NCBI GenBank assembly: GCA_964412555.1
Contig: CAYPPG010000019.1
Location: 1 to 64,000 of the forward strand
Origin: CAYPPG01 sp964412555
Lineage (GTDB): Bacteria; Hinthialibacterota; Hinthialibacteria; Hinthialibacterales; Hinthialibacteraceae
Direction: 5' to 3'
DNA: 64,000 bases
The translations under genes and the position numbers were made by a program. The notes under the pieces were generated by a model. That model ran no database searches. It saw only the letters and a list, made by a program, of their open reading frames with translations, and was not told the origin of the DNA. Below, piece after piece: positions 52,901 to 60,730 of this stretch. Numbering within the stretch: the first letter of the stretch is position 1; every line of letters starts with the position of its first letter.

Positions 52901-54450
52901 GTAAGAAGATTGCCTTCAACAAGATAAAAAACAAAATCCCCTATCCTGAAATCGATTTGCAGGAAGATATCGATCTTCAATCTGATTGGGTTGGGCAATG
53001 GTTACAGTTTTATGGACCGAAATCCCGCTTATTATTATCCAATGTTTTTGCCTTTCCGGAAAATCGGCTGAATGAAATACTGGATTCACTGATTGAAACG
53101 CAACGAATCGTCGCTGGAACTTTGACGGTCGATTCGCAAGAAGAAGAAATCTGTGACAGCGAAAATTTCGAACTGCTTCTACGGTTAGCGCGCCGGAAAG
53201 CCGTTCCCGCTTTTGAGCCACTTGCATTGGATTCTCTCCCTTTATTCCTTGCCGAACAGCAAGGAGTAGTACAAATGGGAAGTTCTATAGAAGCACTGCA
53301 GACCATACTGGAAAAATTGCTGCTCATACCTTTTCCGGTGGAGCGGTGGGAAGAAGATGTTCTACCGTCGAGATTGAAACCTTATTTGACTGCCTGGCTG
53401 GATTCGCTGATGCAGGAGAGTGACTTGATCTGGTATGGGTGTGAAAAGAATAAAATGTTTTTCTGTTTTCCGGATCAATTGGATTTATTAATGACGAATG
53501 AGGCTTGCGGCAACAATGAAAATACTGATTCAACACTGGTGGACGATATTTTTCCAAGCCGATCGGGGAAATATGATTTTTCCCAATTGGTGGAACATTC
53601 CAATCTCACCACCGTGCAGCTGACCAACGCCTTGTGGGAACTTGTATGGCAGGGAGCGGTCACAAACGATTCGTTTGCCGCGCTAAGAAAAGGCATATTG
53701 AGCCGCTTCAAAGCCTGGGAACCTTCAGGAGAGAAAAGAGGAGGGAAGCGGTCATCTTTCAATCGTTGGAAATCTTCCCGTCCTTTCGCCGGGAACTGGT
53801 TTGTCGTCAGCCCTTCGAAATCCATTGAAGATGAACTGGATCGATTAGAACTACAAAAAGAAAAAGTCAGGATTGTTATGGATCGATACGGGATTCTCTT
53901 TCGAGAGTTATTGCAGCGCGAATTACCGGAGTTCCGATGGGGATCGCTATTTAAAGCGTTGCGATTGATGGAATTATCGGGCGAACTCGTTGCCGGCTGC
54001 TTTTTTCAGGGGATTCCTGGACTTCAATTCATGTCGCCGGCGGCCTTTCGGCGGTTACGTGAGTTGTCAACACATGATGCAATTTTCTGGATCAATGCTA
54101 CCGATCCGGCTTCGCTCTGCGGACTCTCTTTGCCCGGTTTGAGTCCTGCGTTACCCAAACGGCTGCCAACCACTCATTTGGTTTATCATGGAACCCGGCT
54201 CGTCATGATCTCGCATAAAAAGGGGAAAGAAATCGAATTGTACGTGCCCTCGAATGGTCTGAATCTTCCTGCTTATTATGGTTTGTTTAAAATGATGTTG
54301 GAAAGGCAATTCAATCCGATGACCGCACTGGTGATCGAGACAATCAATGGAGAACATGCCGGAGAAAGCGAGTATGTTTCATCGCTGAGAGACGAATTCC
54401 ACACGACTGTTGATTATCGAAAAGTGACATTGCGTAAGAAATTCATATAA
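49963..54450 (+). CDS. lhr: Lhr-family large DEAD/DEAH helicase
   Basis: 1495 residues, the length of bacterial Lhr. Motifs: Q-motif-like TPTQVQTSAWP, Walker A APTGSGKT (about 42-49), DEIH box at about 164-167 (LDEIHNVAGTKRG), LSATV (III), then ATSSLELGIDIG (V) and QRIGRAGHS (VI). A winged-helix and Lhr core domain follow (VIHTTWGGRVNRPLALILAS), with a long C-terminal region. Lhr is a 3'-5' ATP-dependent translocase that unwinds RNA:DNA hybrids and is linked to DNA repair. I chose MVWSIFHPL at 49963 because the earlier ATG (49870) would place a terminator hairpin in the coding sequence; MQNGVRK (49936) is an alternative. Confidence 0.9.
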   Translation: MVWSIFHPLIQRWFQERVGTPTQVQTSAWPEIAAENHVLITAPTGSGKTLTAFLWALNELITGHVPCGHTRVLYVSPLKALNNDIQRNLLFPLRELREYFIRENEPFPSISVMTRSGDTSAGEREKMLRHPPEILITTPESLNLLVSSVRSRKILTGIQTVILDEIHNVAGTKRGVHLITAVERLVLLAGEFQRIALSATVKPLDVIADFVGGYKIVDRGGTAEYRKREVRIIESGQEKQYQIRVKFPEMEPAAESEPGAPPPKITFWNHLIDEFKEIIYRNRSTLFFTNNRMHCERISLLINQDEDEILAYSHHGSLSRETRMVVEEKLKHGELKAIIATSSLELGIDIGTLDEVVLVQTPFSIAGGLQRIGRAGHSVGQPSKGILYPIHGRDLMEAAVMSRGILDRDIEEIKPIQCPLDVLAQIIVAMAGVEIWDIDYLYAFLKSSYPYHDLGRTEFDLAIKMLSGHYAGTRLRSLKPLISVDKIDNTVRARDGALRVVYAAGGTIPDRGYFTMRHQESGGKIGDLDEEFVWEHRPGDNFILGTQSWRIQKITHNDVFVVPGEGLAVEAPFWKAEEINWDFHFSVKIGEFLEWADSAVEEPDFVETLENEYPIEKKAAESLADYLKSQKRISHTGLPHRRHSLIEYTASPNSAGHSKQVVIHTTWGGRVNRPLALILASLWEERYGDRAEMFVNNDGISIVISHDCSLKELLLSINIDNIEKHLREKIEQSGFFGARFRENAARALILPRESFHRRTPLWLNRLKAKKLFELVYDYDDFPILVETWRTCLRDEFDLDNLRSLLNELKTGETHITEINTTVPSPFTDGLLWLQTNKYMYEDDTPSIGGMSRLSDDLLKEVVFSSKLRPQISQELIDQFEQKAQRVFPDYAPASADELLDWIKERQFIPIQEWELLLRAMERDHAVDSSELLASLQDKILRAEILSNGSIGVIAWENASRFLLALQIKETDIRFSSMLDGKKIAFNKIKNKIPYPEIDLQEDIDLQSDWVGQWLQFYGPKSRLLLSNVFAFPENRLNEILDSLIETQRIVAGTLTVDSQEEEICDSENFELLLRLARRKAVPAFEPLALDSLPLFLAEQQGVVQMGSSIEALQTILEKLLLIPFPVERWEEDVLPSRLKPYLTAWLDSLMQESDLIWYGCEKNKMFFCFPDQLDLLMTNEACGNNENTDSTLVDDIFPSRSGKYDFSQLVEHSNLTTVQLTNALWELVWQGAVTNDSFAALRKGILSRFKAWEPSGEKRGGKRSSFNRWKSSRPFAGNWFVVSPSKSIEDELDRLELQKEKVRIVMDRYGILFRELLQRELPEFRWGSLFKALRLMELSGELVAGCFFQGIPGLQFMSPAAFRRLRELSTHDAIFWINATDPASLCGLSLPGLSPALPKRLPTTHLVYHGTRLVMISHKKGKEIELYVPSNGLNLPAYYGLFKMMLERQFNPMTALVIETINGEHAGESEYVSSLRDEFHTTVDYRKVTLRKKFI

Positions 54451-54452
54451 AT

Positions 54453-54481
54453 GCCGGAGCGCGGGCATCCCTGCCCGCATC
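54453..54481. repeat. GCGGGCATCCCTGCCCGC palindrome, copy 1
   Basis: GCCGGAGCGCGGGCATCC followed by CTGCCCGCATC, 2 bp after the helicase stop. Copies at 58192-58217, 59171-59199 and 61975-62000. All keep GGAGCG before the stem and CAT or TAT in the loop. Confidence 0.75.
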
Positions 54482-54624
54482 TTTAGGCAAATGATATTCG
54501 ACATGAGTTCAATCTTTCCGGAATCCTATCGGCAGGTATAATACATTGCTTTCTTTTGCAAGAAGGTTTCGGCACTCATTCGCTTGCCATCATGAAATGA
54601 AAATTAAATGGTTTTTATTGTAAT

Positions 54625-55749
54625 ATGATTCGTGTTCTTTCGATTGATAAAACTGCAGGTTTGGAATCTTCTCATGAACGCCATCAATCCATGGCGCAAC
54701 AGAAAGGTATTGAGTTGCATGTCTTAGGGCCTCGCCATTGGATTGAAAGCGGAAGAGAAATCGTGTGGAAAATTCGGGAAGATCAGAACTATTTTTCTCA
54801 CTTCGGTTCCGTTTTCTTCAAAGATTATTATGCGCGAGTGGGATATTATTCCGGACTCTGTAAAGCACTGATCCAATCCCAACCGGATATCATTCAGTTA
54901 TTTGAAGAACCATGGTCGATTACGGCGCTGCAAACCATTTTTGCGGCATCCATTTTCGCTCCTGGAGCAAAACTATTTTTTTATACATGGGAAAATATTT
55001 ATCGTCCGTGGGAGTATCCATCTCGTGCTTCGCTGTTGTACCGTTCTATCGATAAAAGTGTTCACACACTTTCCACCGGAGCGGTCTGTGCAACGGAGGG
55101 AGCCAAGGAAGTTCTCATTAAAAAAGGATATCAAAAGCCGATTTTAGTCAATCCTTATGGATTACCATCTTTTTTCTTCGAGCGAAAGCCGGTGGAAACG
55201 GATGATTCCCGGCCGTTCACGTTCGGGTATATCGGCCGAATGATGTATATGAAAGGGATTGATCTGTTGTTGGAAGCTTTGGCAGCTCTTCCGGATACAC
55301 AGCTGCTTTTGGTCGGCGGGGGGAAAGATGCAGTACAATATCGAGAGAATGCCCAGCGTATGGGAGTCGATAATCGCATTGAATGGCTGGCTGGGATTAC
55401 CGAGCAGCGTGTGCCTGACGCCCTGCAGCGGATAGATGTTTTTGTGCTGCCATCACGGCATACATACGGCTGGAAAGAACAATTGGGACGGGTTGCAATC
55501 GAGGCGATGTCGGTTGGAATTCCCGTCATCGGATCGAACTCCGGTGCGATTCCGGAAGTGGTCGGTGATGCCGGTTTGTTTTTTGAAGAAAATTCGCCGG
55601 AGGATTTAATCAAACAACTGATCGTGTTGCGGGACGATCCTCAAAAGAGAACCGAGCTGGGAGAAAAGGGAATTCAGCGCGCACGGAAACTGTATACTTG
55701 GCCTCGTTTTGCGGTGCGTCTATGTGATTTTTACCGAAGTTTTTCGTAA
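54625..55749 (+). CDS. Glycosyltransferase, GT4 family
   Basis: 374 residues with a GT-B fold. The N-terminal acceptor domain includes RHQSMAQQKGIELHVLGPR. The C-terminal nucleotide-sugar domain begins with FTFGYIGRMMYMKGIDLLLE and holds the E-x7-E motif (EQLGRVAIEAMSVGIPVIG), then GAIPEVVGDAGLFF. It probably transfers a sugar in exopolysaccharide or glycolipid assembly. The next gene is a flippase, which supports this. No strong ribosome site. Confidence 0.9.
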   Translation: MIRVLSIDKTAGLESSHERHQSMAQQKGIELHVLGPRHWIESGREIVWKIREDQNYFSHFGSVFFKDYYARVGYYSGLCKALIQSQPDIIQLFEEPWSITALQTIFAASIFAPGAKLFFYTWENIYRPWEYPSRASLLYRSIDKSVHTLSTGAVCATEGAKEVLIKKGYQKPILVNPYGLPSFFFERKPVETDDSRPFTFGYIGRMMYMKGIDLLLEALAALPDTQLLLVGGGKDAVQYRENAQRMGVDNRIEWLAGITEQRVPDALQRIDVFVLPSRHTYGWKEQLGRVAIEAMSVGIPVIGSNSGAIPEVVGDAGLFFEENSPEDLIKQLIVLRDDPQKRTELGEKGIQRARKLYTWPRFAVRLCDFYRSFS

Positions 55750-55778
55750 TGGTTCGCCGGTAACTTATCGACTCTGAT

Positions 55779-55860
55779 GTGCCGCCGAGACGGCGGCGTT
55801 ACGCCGTATCGCCGGCATCCTGCCGGCTCTTTGACGTGCCGCTGGGACGGTGGCGTTACA
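55779..55860. repeat. Array of GC-rich palindromes (CCGCCGNGACGGCGG and GCCGGCATCCTGCCGGC)
   Basis: Three hairpins in a row: GTGCCGCCGAGACGGCGGCG, then GCCGGCATCCTGCCGGC, then GTGCCGCTGGGACGGTGGCG. The third is a sequence variant in which CCGC/GGTGG keeps pairing through G-T. The same order of units is at 58223-58308, and a single central unit is at 40847-40870. Confidence 0.7.
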
Positions 55861-55872
55861 GCTGAGAATTGT

Positions 55873-57333
55873 ATGAACAACAACATCGAACATACACCGG
55901 ATTCCGGCATTGGAAGGCGTATTACGCGTTACGGCGCCATCCTCACTGTCAGCGGGATATTGTGCAAACTTCTGTTGTTGGTGTATACCGTCTTAGCGAT
56001 TGAAATTCTCGGGAAAGAACGGTTCGGGCGGATCGAATATTTTATCGAGATGGCGGTTATTTTCAGTGTGTTGGTGGACTTTGGTTTGGAGCAAACGGTT
56101 ACCCGCGAAATCGCACGCCGGCGTGAACAATTGCAGCGCCATTTATTTCCATTGACTATTTATCGCTTGGCCGCCTCGTTTGCCGGTGGGATTGTCTTAA
56201 TCGGTTTCTTGGCGATGACGGCAAAATCCGGTCATACCTGGGATTTAATTTTTAGTACAACATTGTACTTTTTTGTTGTTTTGAACGTGATGATCATCCG
56301 GGCAATTGTGCGCAGTTTTGAATTGCTCGCGTATGAAGGCTTGGCCAATCTTCTGGATAAAGTCGTGCATATCGGCTTGGCGCTGCTGGTGTTGTATCTT
56401 TATCCGCGGCTTTCCTTACTTATGCTCTGTTATACGGCCGGTGCGGTTGTTTCACTTGTGATTTATTGGTCTGTCACGCTCCGGCAATTTGGATGTCAGC
56501 GGGAAGTTTCCAAAGTGAACGATTGGTTCGGCTGGCAGAAACTGGCGTTTCCGATCGGTCTGTCCGCGGCTTGTATTCTTCTTTTACATCGCGAAGACAC
56601 GGCAATGGTGAACTGGATACGGGGGGACGAGGAAACCGGTCTTTACCGCGGCCCTTATCGTTTTTTAGAAGGGCTTTTCTTGTTTCCGCAAGTGTTGGCG
56701 ATTTCCGCCTATCCCATTTTTTCGAAACTGTTTCATGAACATCGGCCGTTTACCGGCACTGCCGCTACATTGATGCGTGGCTTGATGATGTTGAGCCTCC
56801 CTATCGCTGTCGGTGGCATGTGCCTGGCCGACGAAATGATGATGACACTCGCTCCCGAACTCGGACCGGAAGGGGGGACGGTTTTTCGGTTCTTGGTGTG
56901 GTCGCTTCCTTTCATTTATGCCAATTTCTTAATCGGTACCATCCTGAACGCCACCGACCGTCAGAATTTGAACGTTCGGGCAAGTTTTTGCGGACTTCTC
57001 AGCAACGCGATCTTAAATATCCCTGCTATCTATTATTGGGGGGCGTATGGAGCATCGGTCATGACTGTCGTTTCTCAGGGATTGTATGGTATAATTATGC
57101 TATACTATACTTGGGATTTGCGGTTATTTGCGGATGGGAAACGGTATATGGCCATTTTCGCCGCTTGTGTGGGGATGGGTGTCGGATTGTATTTCATTCC
57201 CGTTTGGTGGGTATATGCCATACCGATGGGAGCCATTATTTATTTTTTGATGTTGTTGTTGCTGAAGGGGGTTTCGAAGCAGGATTTCATTAATATGAAA
57301 TCGGCCTTTCGAGGATCGACGAACAATTTGTAG
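55873..57333 (+). CDS. Oligosaccharide flippase, Wzx/MATE-like
   Basis: 486 residues with about 12-14 membrane helices. The start has ITRYGAILTVSGILCKLLLL and GKERFGRIEYFIEMAVIFSV, and the middle LLHREDTAMVNWIRGDEETG and YRFLEGLFLFPQVLAISAYP, as in polysaccharide flippases of the MOP superfamily. It probably moves a lipid-linked sugar across the inner membrane with the GT4 enzyme upstream. The ATG at 55873 is chosen because the upstream frame reads through the palindrome array. Confidence 0.88.
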   Translation: MNNNIEHTPDSGIGRRITRYGAILTVSGILCKLLLLVYTVLAIEILGKERFGRIEYFIEMAVIFSVLVDFGLEQTVTREIARRREQLQRHLFPLTIYRLAASFAGGIVLIGFLAMTAKSGHTWDLIFSTTLYFFVVLNVMIIRAIVRSFELLAYEGLANLLDKVVHIGLALLVLYLYPRLSLLMLCYTAGAVVSLVIYWSVTLRQFGCQREVSKVNDWFGWQKLAFPIGLSAACILLLHREDTAMVNWIRGDEETGLYRGPYRFLEGLFLFPQVLAISAYPIFSKLFHEHRPFTGTAATLMRGLMMLSLPIAVGGMCLADEMMMTLAPELGPEGGTVFRFLVWSLPFIYANFLIGTILNATDRQNLNVRASFCGLLSNAILNIPAIYYWGAYGASVMTVVSQGLYGIIMLYYTWDLRLFADGKRYMAIFAACVGMGVGLYFIPVWWVYAIPMGAIIYFLMLLLLKGVSKQDFINMKSAFRGSTNNL

Positions 57334-57335
57334 CA

Positions 57336-58112
57336 TTACCGTTTCCGACGAAACTTCGTGATCAATTGATCGACATTATACGGATTGCCATACGCGAAAG
57401 CCTCAGGAGTCTTACGGCCATCTACCAATTCCCACAATTCGACTTCCCGTCCGGAAAGATATTTCATCACGCCTCCCGCTCCCTTGAGGATGACGGCGGA
57501 TGCGGCGATGTCATACAAACGGACGGTTTCCTGGATTCCCCCGTGAATTTTGCCTTTTGCAGCAAAACAGATATTGGCGGCGGCAGAGCCGAATGCCAGT
57601 GCCCGTCCTTCAAAGAAAATATCGAAGTTTCGGAATAAAGCGGACGAAGAGACAATGGCGGAGCCGCGTTTCATCTCTCTGTCTTCGGAGACATGAATGA
57701 CTTGATCGTTGACATAGGCAGGGCCGTCCTCCACCGCCCAATAGAGTTCTTCGATCACCGGGAGATACACATATCCCAAAATCAAGCGGCTCTCATGGAT
57801 CAGGCCGACGGATACCCCCCAAACCGGCATTTCGTACACGAAAGGAGCCGTCCCGTCTATCGGATCGATTGCCCATACATATTCCGCATTGTCCATGCCA
57901 TAATGGCCGGATTCTTCGCCAAAAAAACCATGATCAGGATAAAGCCGGTGGATTTCTTCTTTCAAAAAAGCTTCCACTTCACGGTCGGCATCGGTGACGA
58001 AGCTTTTGTCTTTTTTTCGCTCGACTTCGACTTTGCGAAAATGCTGCATGGCGATATGTCCGGCTTGATAGATAATCGGCCGCATTTCTTGGGCAATCCG
58101 TTTTGATTTCAT
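57336..58112 (-). CDS. Inositol monophosphatase-family phosphatase
   Basis: 258 residues. Li-sensitive phosphatase motifs: DKSFVTDADREVE, HGFFGEESG (metal-binding Glu), AIDPIDGTAPFV (DPxDGT) and the late motif RLYDIAASAVILKGAGG, with Tyr in place of the usual Trp. Possible substrates are inositol phosphate, histidinol phosphate, PAP or fructose bisphosphate; the FxYEMPVWGVSVGL text is closest to histidinol-phosphatase/IMPase types. Start 58112 (MKSKRIAQ) has GGATT upstream; the longer frame contains repeat sequence. Its stop is 3 bp from the convergent flippase stop. Confidence 0.88.
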   Translation of the reverse strand: MKSKRIAQEMRPIIYQAGHIAMQHFRKVEVERKKDKSFVTDADREVEAFLKEEIHRLYPDHGFFGEESGHYGMDNAEYVWAIDPIDGTAPFVYEMPVWGVSVGLIHESRLILGYVYLPVIEELYWAVEDGPAYVNDQVIHVSEDREMKRGSAIVSSSALFRNFDIFFEGRALAFGSAAANICFAAKGKIHGGIQETVRLYDIAASAVILKGAGGVMKYLSGREVELWELVDGRKTPEAFAYGNPYNVDQLITKFRRKR

Positions 58113-58191
58113 CGGTATTGAATCCTTTACTAAAATGATGTAATGGTAATTTTCTATTATACCTTTTTCTGTGAAAATGCTGGTGCAACCT

Positions 58192-58308
58192 GGGAGCGCG
58201 GGCATCCTTGCCCGCATTTCAATTGCCGCCGGGACGGCGGCGTTCCATTCCCGTAACGCCGGCATCCTGCCGGCACTTTGGAAATGCCGCTGAAATGGAG
58301 GCGTTCCA
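58192..58308. repeat. Composite repeat: GCGGGCATCC unit plus GC-rich palindrome array
   Basis: 58192-58217 is a copy of the GCGGGCATCC...GCCCGC family. 58223-58246, 58253-58275 and 58285-58308 repeat the order seen at 55779-55860 (CCGCCG/CGGCGG, GCCGGC pair, CCGCT...GGAGG). It lies in the space between the divergent phosphatase and ThuA genes. Confidence 0.7.
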
Positions 58309-58395
58309 TAAAAAAGACTGCAATTTTCATGCAATAGCGTGTACACTTCTTGGTTACAAGGCAGTATGATCCGAACTAGAGGGAGGAATTCAACG

Positions 58396-59169
58396 ATGTC
58401 CTTATTCCGGATATTGCTTATCAGTGTAATCTCAATCGCTTCCGCAGCCGATGTGTTACCTCAGGAAGATCCCATTCGCGTGTTGATCGTAACCGGGAAC
58501 GATTATCCAGGGCACAAATGGCGTGAAACGACTCCGGTGCTTCGTTCGATTTTGCAGGAGAAAGAGTATTTCGATGTGTATGTGAGTGAAGATGTTGAAA
58601 TTTTATCGACCTCGTTGGAAGAACGGTATGATGTCGTCGTCTTTCACTTTTGCAACTGGGAATCTCCTATGCCAAGTCAATCGGCACGGAAAGGATTACA
58701 ACAATTTGTCGCCAGTGGGAAGGGGCTTGTCGCTCTTCATTTTGCCTGCGGCGCATTTCGTGAGTGGCCGGAGTATGAGAAACTCGCCTGGGCGGAGTAT
58801 GAAAAAATCGTCGGCCGCGTGTGGGATACAGATAAAACCCATGATCCGTATCGAACATTTCAAGTACAAGTCGCTGATGAAGATCATCCTATCACGAAAG
58901 GATTGAGCGATTTTGAAACCTCGGATGAACTCTACTTCTGTTTGGAAGGAAAACCGGCCATTCATGTTCTGATGACTGCTCATTCCACGGTCACGAAGCA
59001 GGATGAACCGATGGCGTTTGTGCTGAATTATGGAAACGGCCGTGTATTTCATACGCCATTGGGGCATGATGTCAAGAGTTTTCAAGCCGATGAATTCGGC
59101 AAACTCTTGCAGCGTGCCTGCGAATGGGCCGCGACCGGCGAAGTAAAGCGCTTTCATGAAAAATCATAA
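58396..59169 (+). CDS. Secreted ThuA-domain protein
   Basis: 257 residues: signal peptide about 1-18 (LFRILLISVISIASAAD), then a class I glutamine-amidotransferase-like ThuA fold. RVLIVTGNDYPGHKWRETTP, YDVVVFHFCNWESPMPS, GKGLVALHFACGAFREWPEY, DEDHPITKGLSDFE and GRVFHTPLGHD are the family landmarks. ThuA proteins are linked to trehalose and other sugar catabolism, and their activity is poorly defined. GGGAGG precedes the ATG at 58396. A palindrome follows 2 bp after the stop. Confidence 0.9.
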   Translation: MSLFRILLISVISIASAADVLPQEDPIRVLIVTGNDYPGHKWRETTPVLRSILQEKEYFDVYVSEDVEILSTSLEERYDVVVFHFCNWESPMPSQSARKGLQQFVASGKGLVALHFACGAFREWPEYEKLAWAEYEKIVGRVWDTDKTHDPYRTFQVQVADEDHPITKGLSDFETSDELYFCLEGKPAIHVLMTAHSTVTKQDEPMAFVLNYGNGRVFHTPLGHDVKSFQADEFGKLLQRACEWAATGEVKRFHEKS

Positions 59170-59170
59170 T

Positions 59171-59199
59171 GCCGGAGCGCGGGCATCCCTGCCCGCATC
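59171..59199. repeat. GCGGGCATCCCTGCCCGC palindrome, copy 3
   Basis: Almost identical to 54453-54481, including the leading GCCGGA, and located at the same distance (about 2 bp) after a stop codon. Confidence 0.75.
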
Positions 59200-59254
59200 A
59201 TTCAACGCGAGCACAATCAACCAAGTTCGTTATTCCCAAAATAGTATTCAATAA

Positions 59255-59284
59255 TTGACATTTTCAAAGAAAATGTGCTATCTT
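59255..59284 (+). promoter_or_regulatory. Sigma-70-type promoter with a palindrome in the spacer
   Basis: TTGACA (59255-59260), an 18-bp spacer and TATCTT (59279-59284), 31 bp before the TPR gene. The spacer holds the perfect dyad CATTTTC-AAA-GAAAATG (59259-59275), a possible repressor site. Confidence 0.6.
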
Positions 59285-59314
59285 TGTTGTAGCACATGAG
59301 GATAATAAAACGCC

Positions 59315-60730
59315 ATGGATATACAAAATTACGTTTCCCAAGCACGCCGAGCGCTTCAAGACGGCGAATTCGATCTGGCCGATCGGTATTTCAAGCAGGT
59401 GCTTGCCCGATTTCCACAAAACGAGGAAGCCTTAGAGGGATTGAAAGAACTCGATGTCGCCATTGCGCAAAAAACCTGGTCACCGGTCACTTGGTGGATT
59501 AAGTTTATCTGGAATTTTTTGTTAAAAATATTTGGGCAATACAACAAGGCGTACAAGGACTTGGAGATCCTTTACCGTTGCAAACCTGATAATACCCTTG
59601 CCGCTTCCACGTTTGCATCCTGTGCGGAAAAATGTGGAAAATTGGAAGAGGCCCACGACGCTTGGCAGCGGGTGCTTTCCAACAATGCCACCCACATCCC
59701 CGCCTTGAAAGCGGATGCCGAATTGCTGATTCGAATGGACCGCCTCGATGAAGCCGTGGAACTCTATCAACGGCTCGAAGCGTTGTGTCCGAAAGATGAT
59801 AAAATCTCGCATCGGTTACGGGATATCACGGCGCAGGCTTATTCCCGTGTCGGGATTCCTGAAAACCTGAAGGAACGGCGGGCGAAGATTGAAAAAGAAA
59901 TGCGGGAAGCTCCCGGTGGACCGGAGTTTATGGAAAAACTCAATAAAATGCTGGCCGCCTATAAAGAAGATCCCGACAATCACGATTTAGGAGTTCGTAT
60001 TGCAGCGCACTACCGTGAAGGGGGGCTTTATGATGAAGCCAACCGTTACCTGTCTCAAATCCTGGATAAACATTCGGACTACGAACCTGCACAGCGCGAA
60101 CAGGCAAGGGTGTGGCGGCAGGCAGGAGACCTGAAAATTGCAGCTAGTTTATTCGAAGAACTGCTGTCCAAACATCCTCACGATCAATTTTTGAAAGATG
60201 AGTATCTGGAATCCAACATTGCATTATTGCAAAAAGAGATGGGGGAAGGCAAAAACGTCAAAGAAACTTCGAATCGACTCGAAAAACTGATCCTGGAACG
60301 GGAAAAGAATCGTATGAACCTATTGGCGAAAGACCTGGAGGAAAATCCGGAATCGGAAAAGGAGCGAGCCGAGTTGGGTGAATTATACCTCAAGCATGGC
60401 CGCATCAAGGACGCTATATCGACTTTGCAGCGCTTGGTGCATACTCCAGGTTGGGCCGGGCGCGGATTTTATCTTCTCGGCCAATGTTTTCGCACTCAGA
60501 AGGATTATCCGCTCGCCATCAGTCAATTCGAGAAAGCGCTCGATTTTTTCAAAAACCGTGGTTACTCCCATATTCCGTCGGAAGAATTGAAGGCGACCTA
60601 TTACTATCTTGGACTTTGCAAGGAAGAAACAGGAGATCAAAAAGGGGCGCGGGAAGCGTATGGAAATATCTATTCGGCGGACATCAATTACAAGGATATT
60701 CGCGAACGATATGAAGGTACGTTTAAGTAG
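59315..60730 (+). CDS. TPR-repeat protein with an aromatic hydrophobic segment
   Basis: 471 residues. TPR-like helices flank a hydrophobic, Trp-rich stretch at about 55-74 (WSPVTWWIKFIWNFLLKIFG), which may anchor it to the membrane. Repeats include ALQDGEFDLADRYFKQVLARF, HDAWQRVLSNNATHIPALKA, YDEANRYLSQILDKHSDYEP and KDYPLAISQFEKALDFFKNR. Each matches the 34-residue pattern. No enzymatic motif is seen, so it is a scaffold of unknown partner. It overlaps the 3' end of the convergent phosphatase gene by 8 bp. Confidence 0.85.
   Translation: MDIQNYVSQARRALQDGEFDLADRYFKQVLARFPQNEEALEGLKELDVAIAQKTWSPVTWWIKFIWNFLLKIFGQYNKAYKDLEILYRCKPDNTLAASTFASCAEKCGKLEEAHDAWQRVLSNNATHIPALKADAELLIRMDRLDEAVELYQRLEALCPKDDKISHRLRDITAQAYSRVGIPENLKERRAKIEKEMREAPGGPEFMEKLNKMLAAYKEDPDNHDLGVRIAAHYREGGLYDEANRYLSQILDKHSDYEPAQREQARVWRQAGDLKIAASLFEELLSKHPHDQFLKDEYLESNIALLQKEMGEGKNVKETSNRLEKLILEREKNRMNLLAKDLEENPESEKERAELGELYLKHGRIKDAISTLQRLVHTPGWAGRGFYLLGQCFRTQKDYPLAISQFEKALDFFKNRGYSHIPSEELKATYYYLGLCKEETGDQKGAREAYGNIYSADINYKDIRERYEGTFK

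Noticed and set aside
55777..55872. Extended N-terminus of the flippase
   Set aside because: This stretch is the palindromic repeat array read in frame; the ATG at 55873 begins the normal protein.
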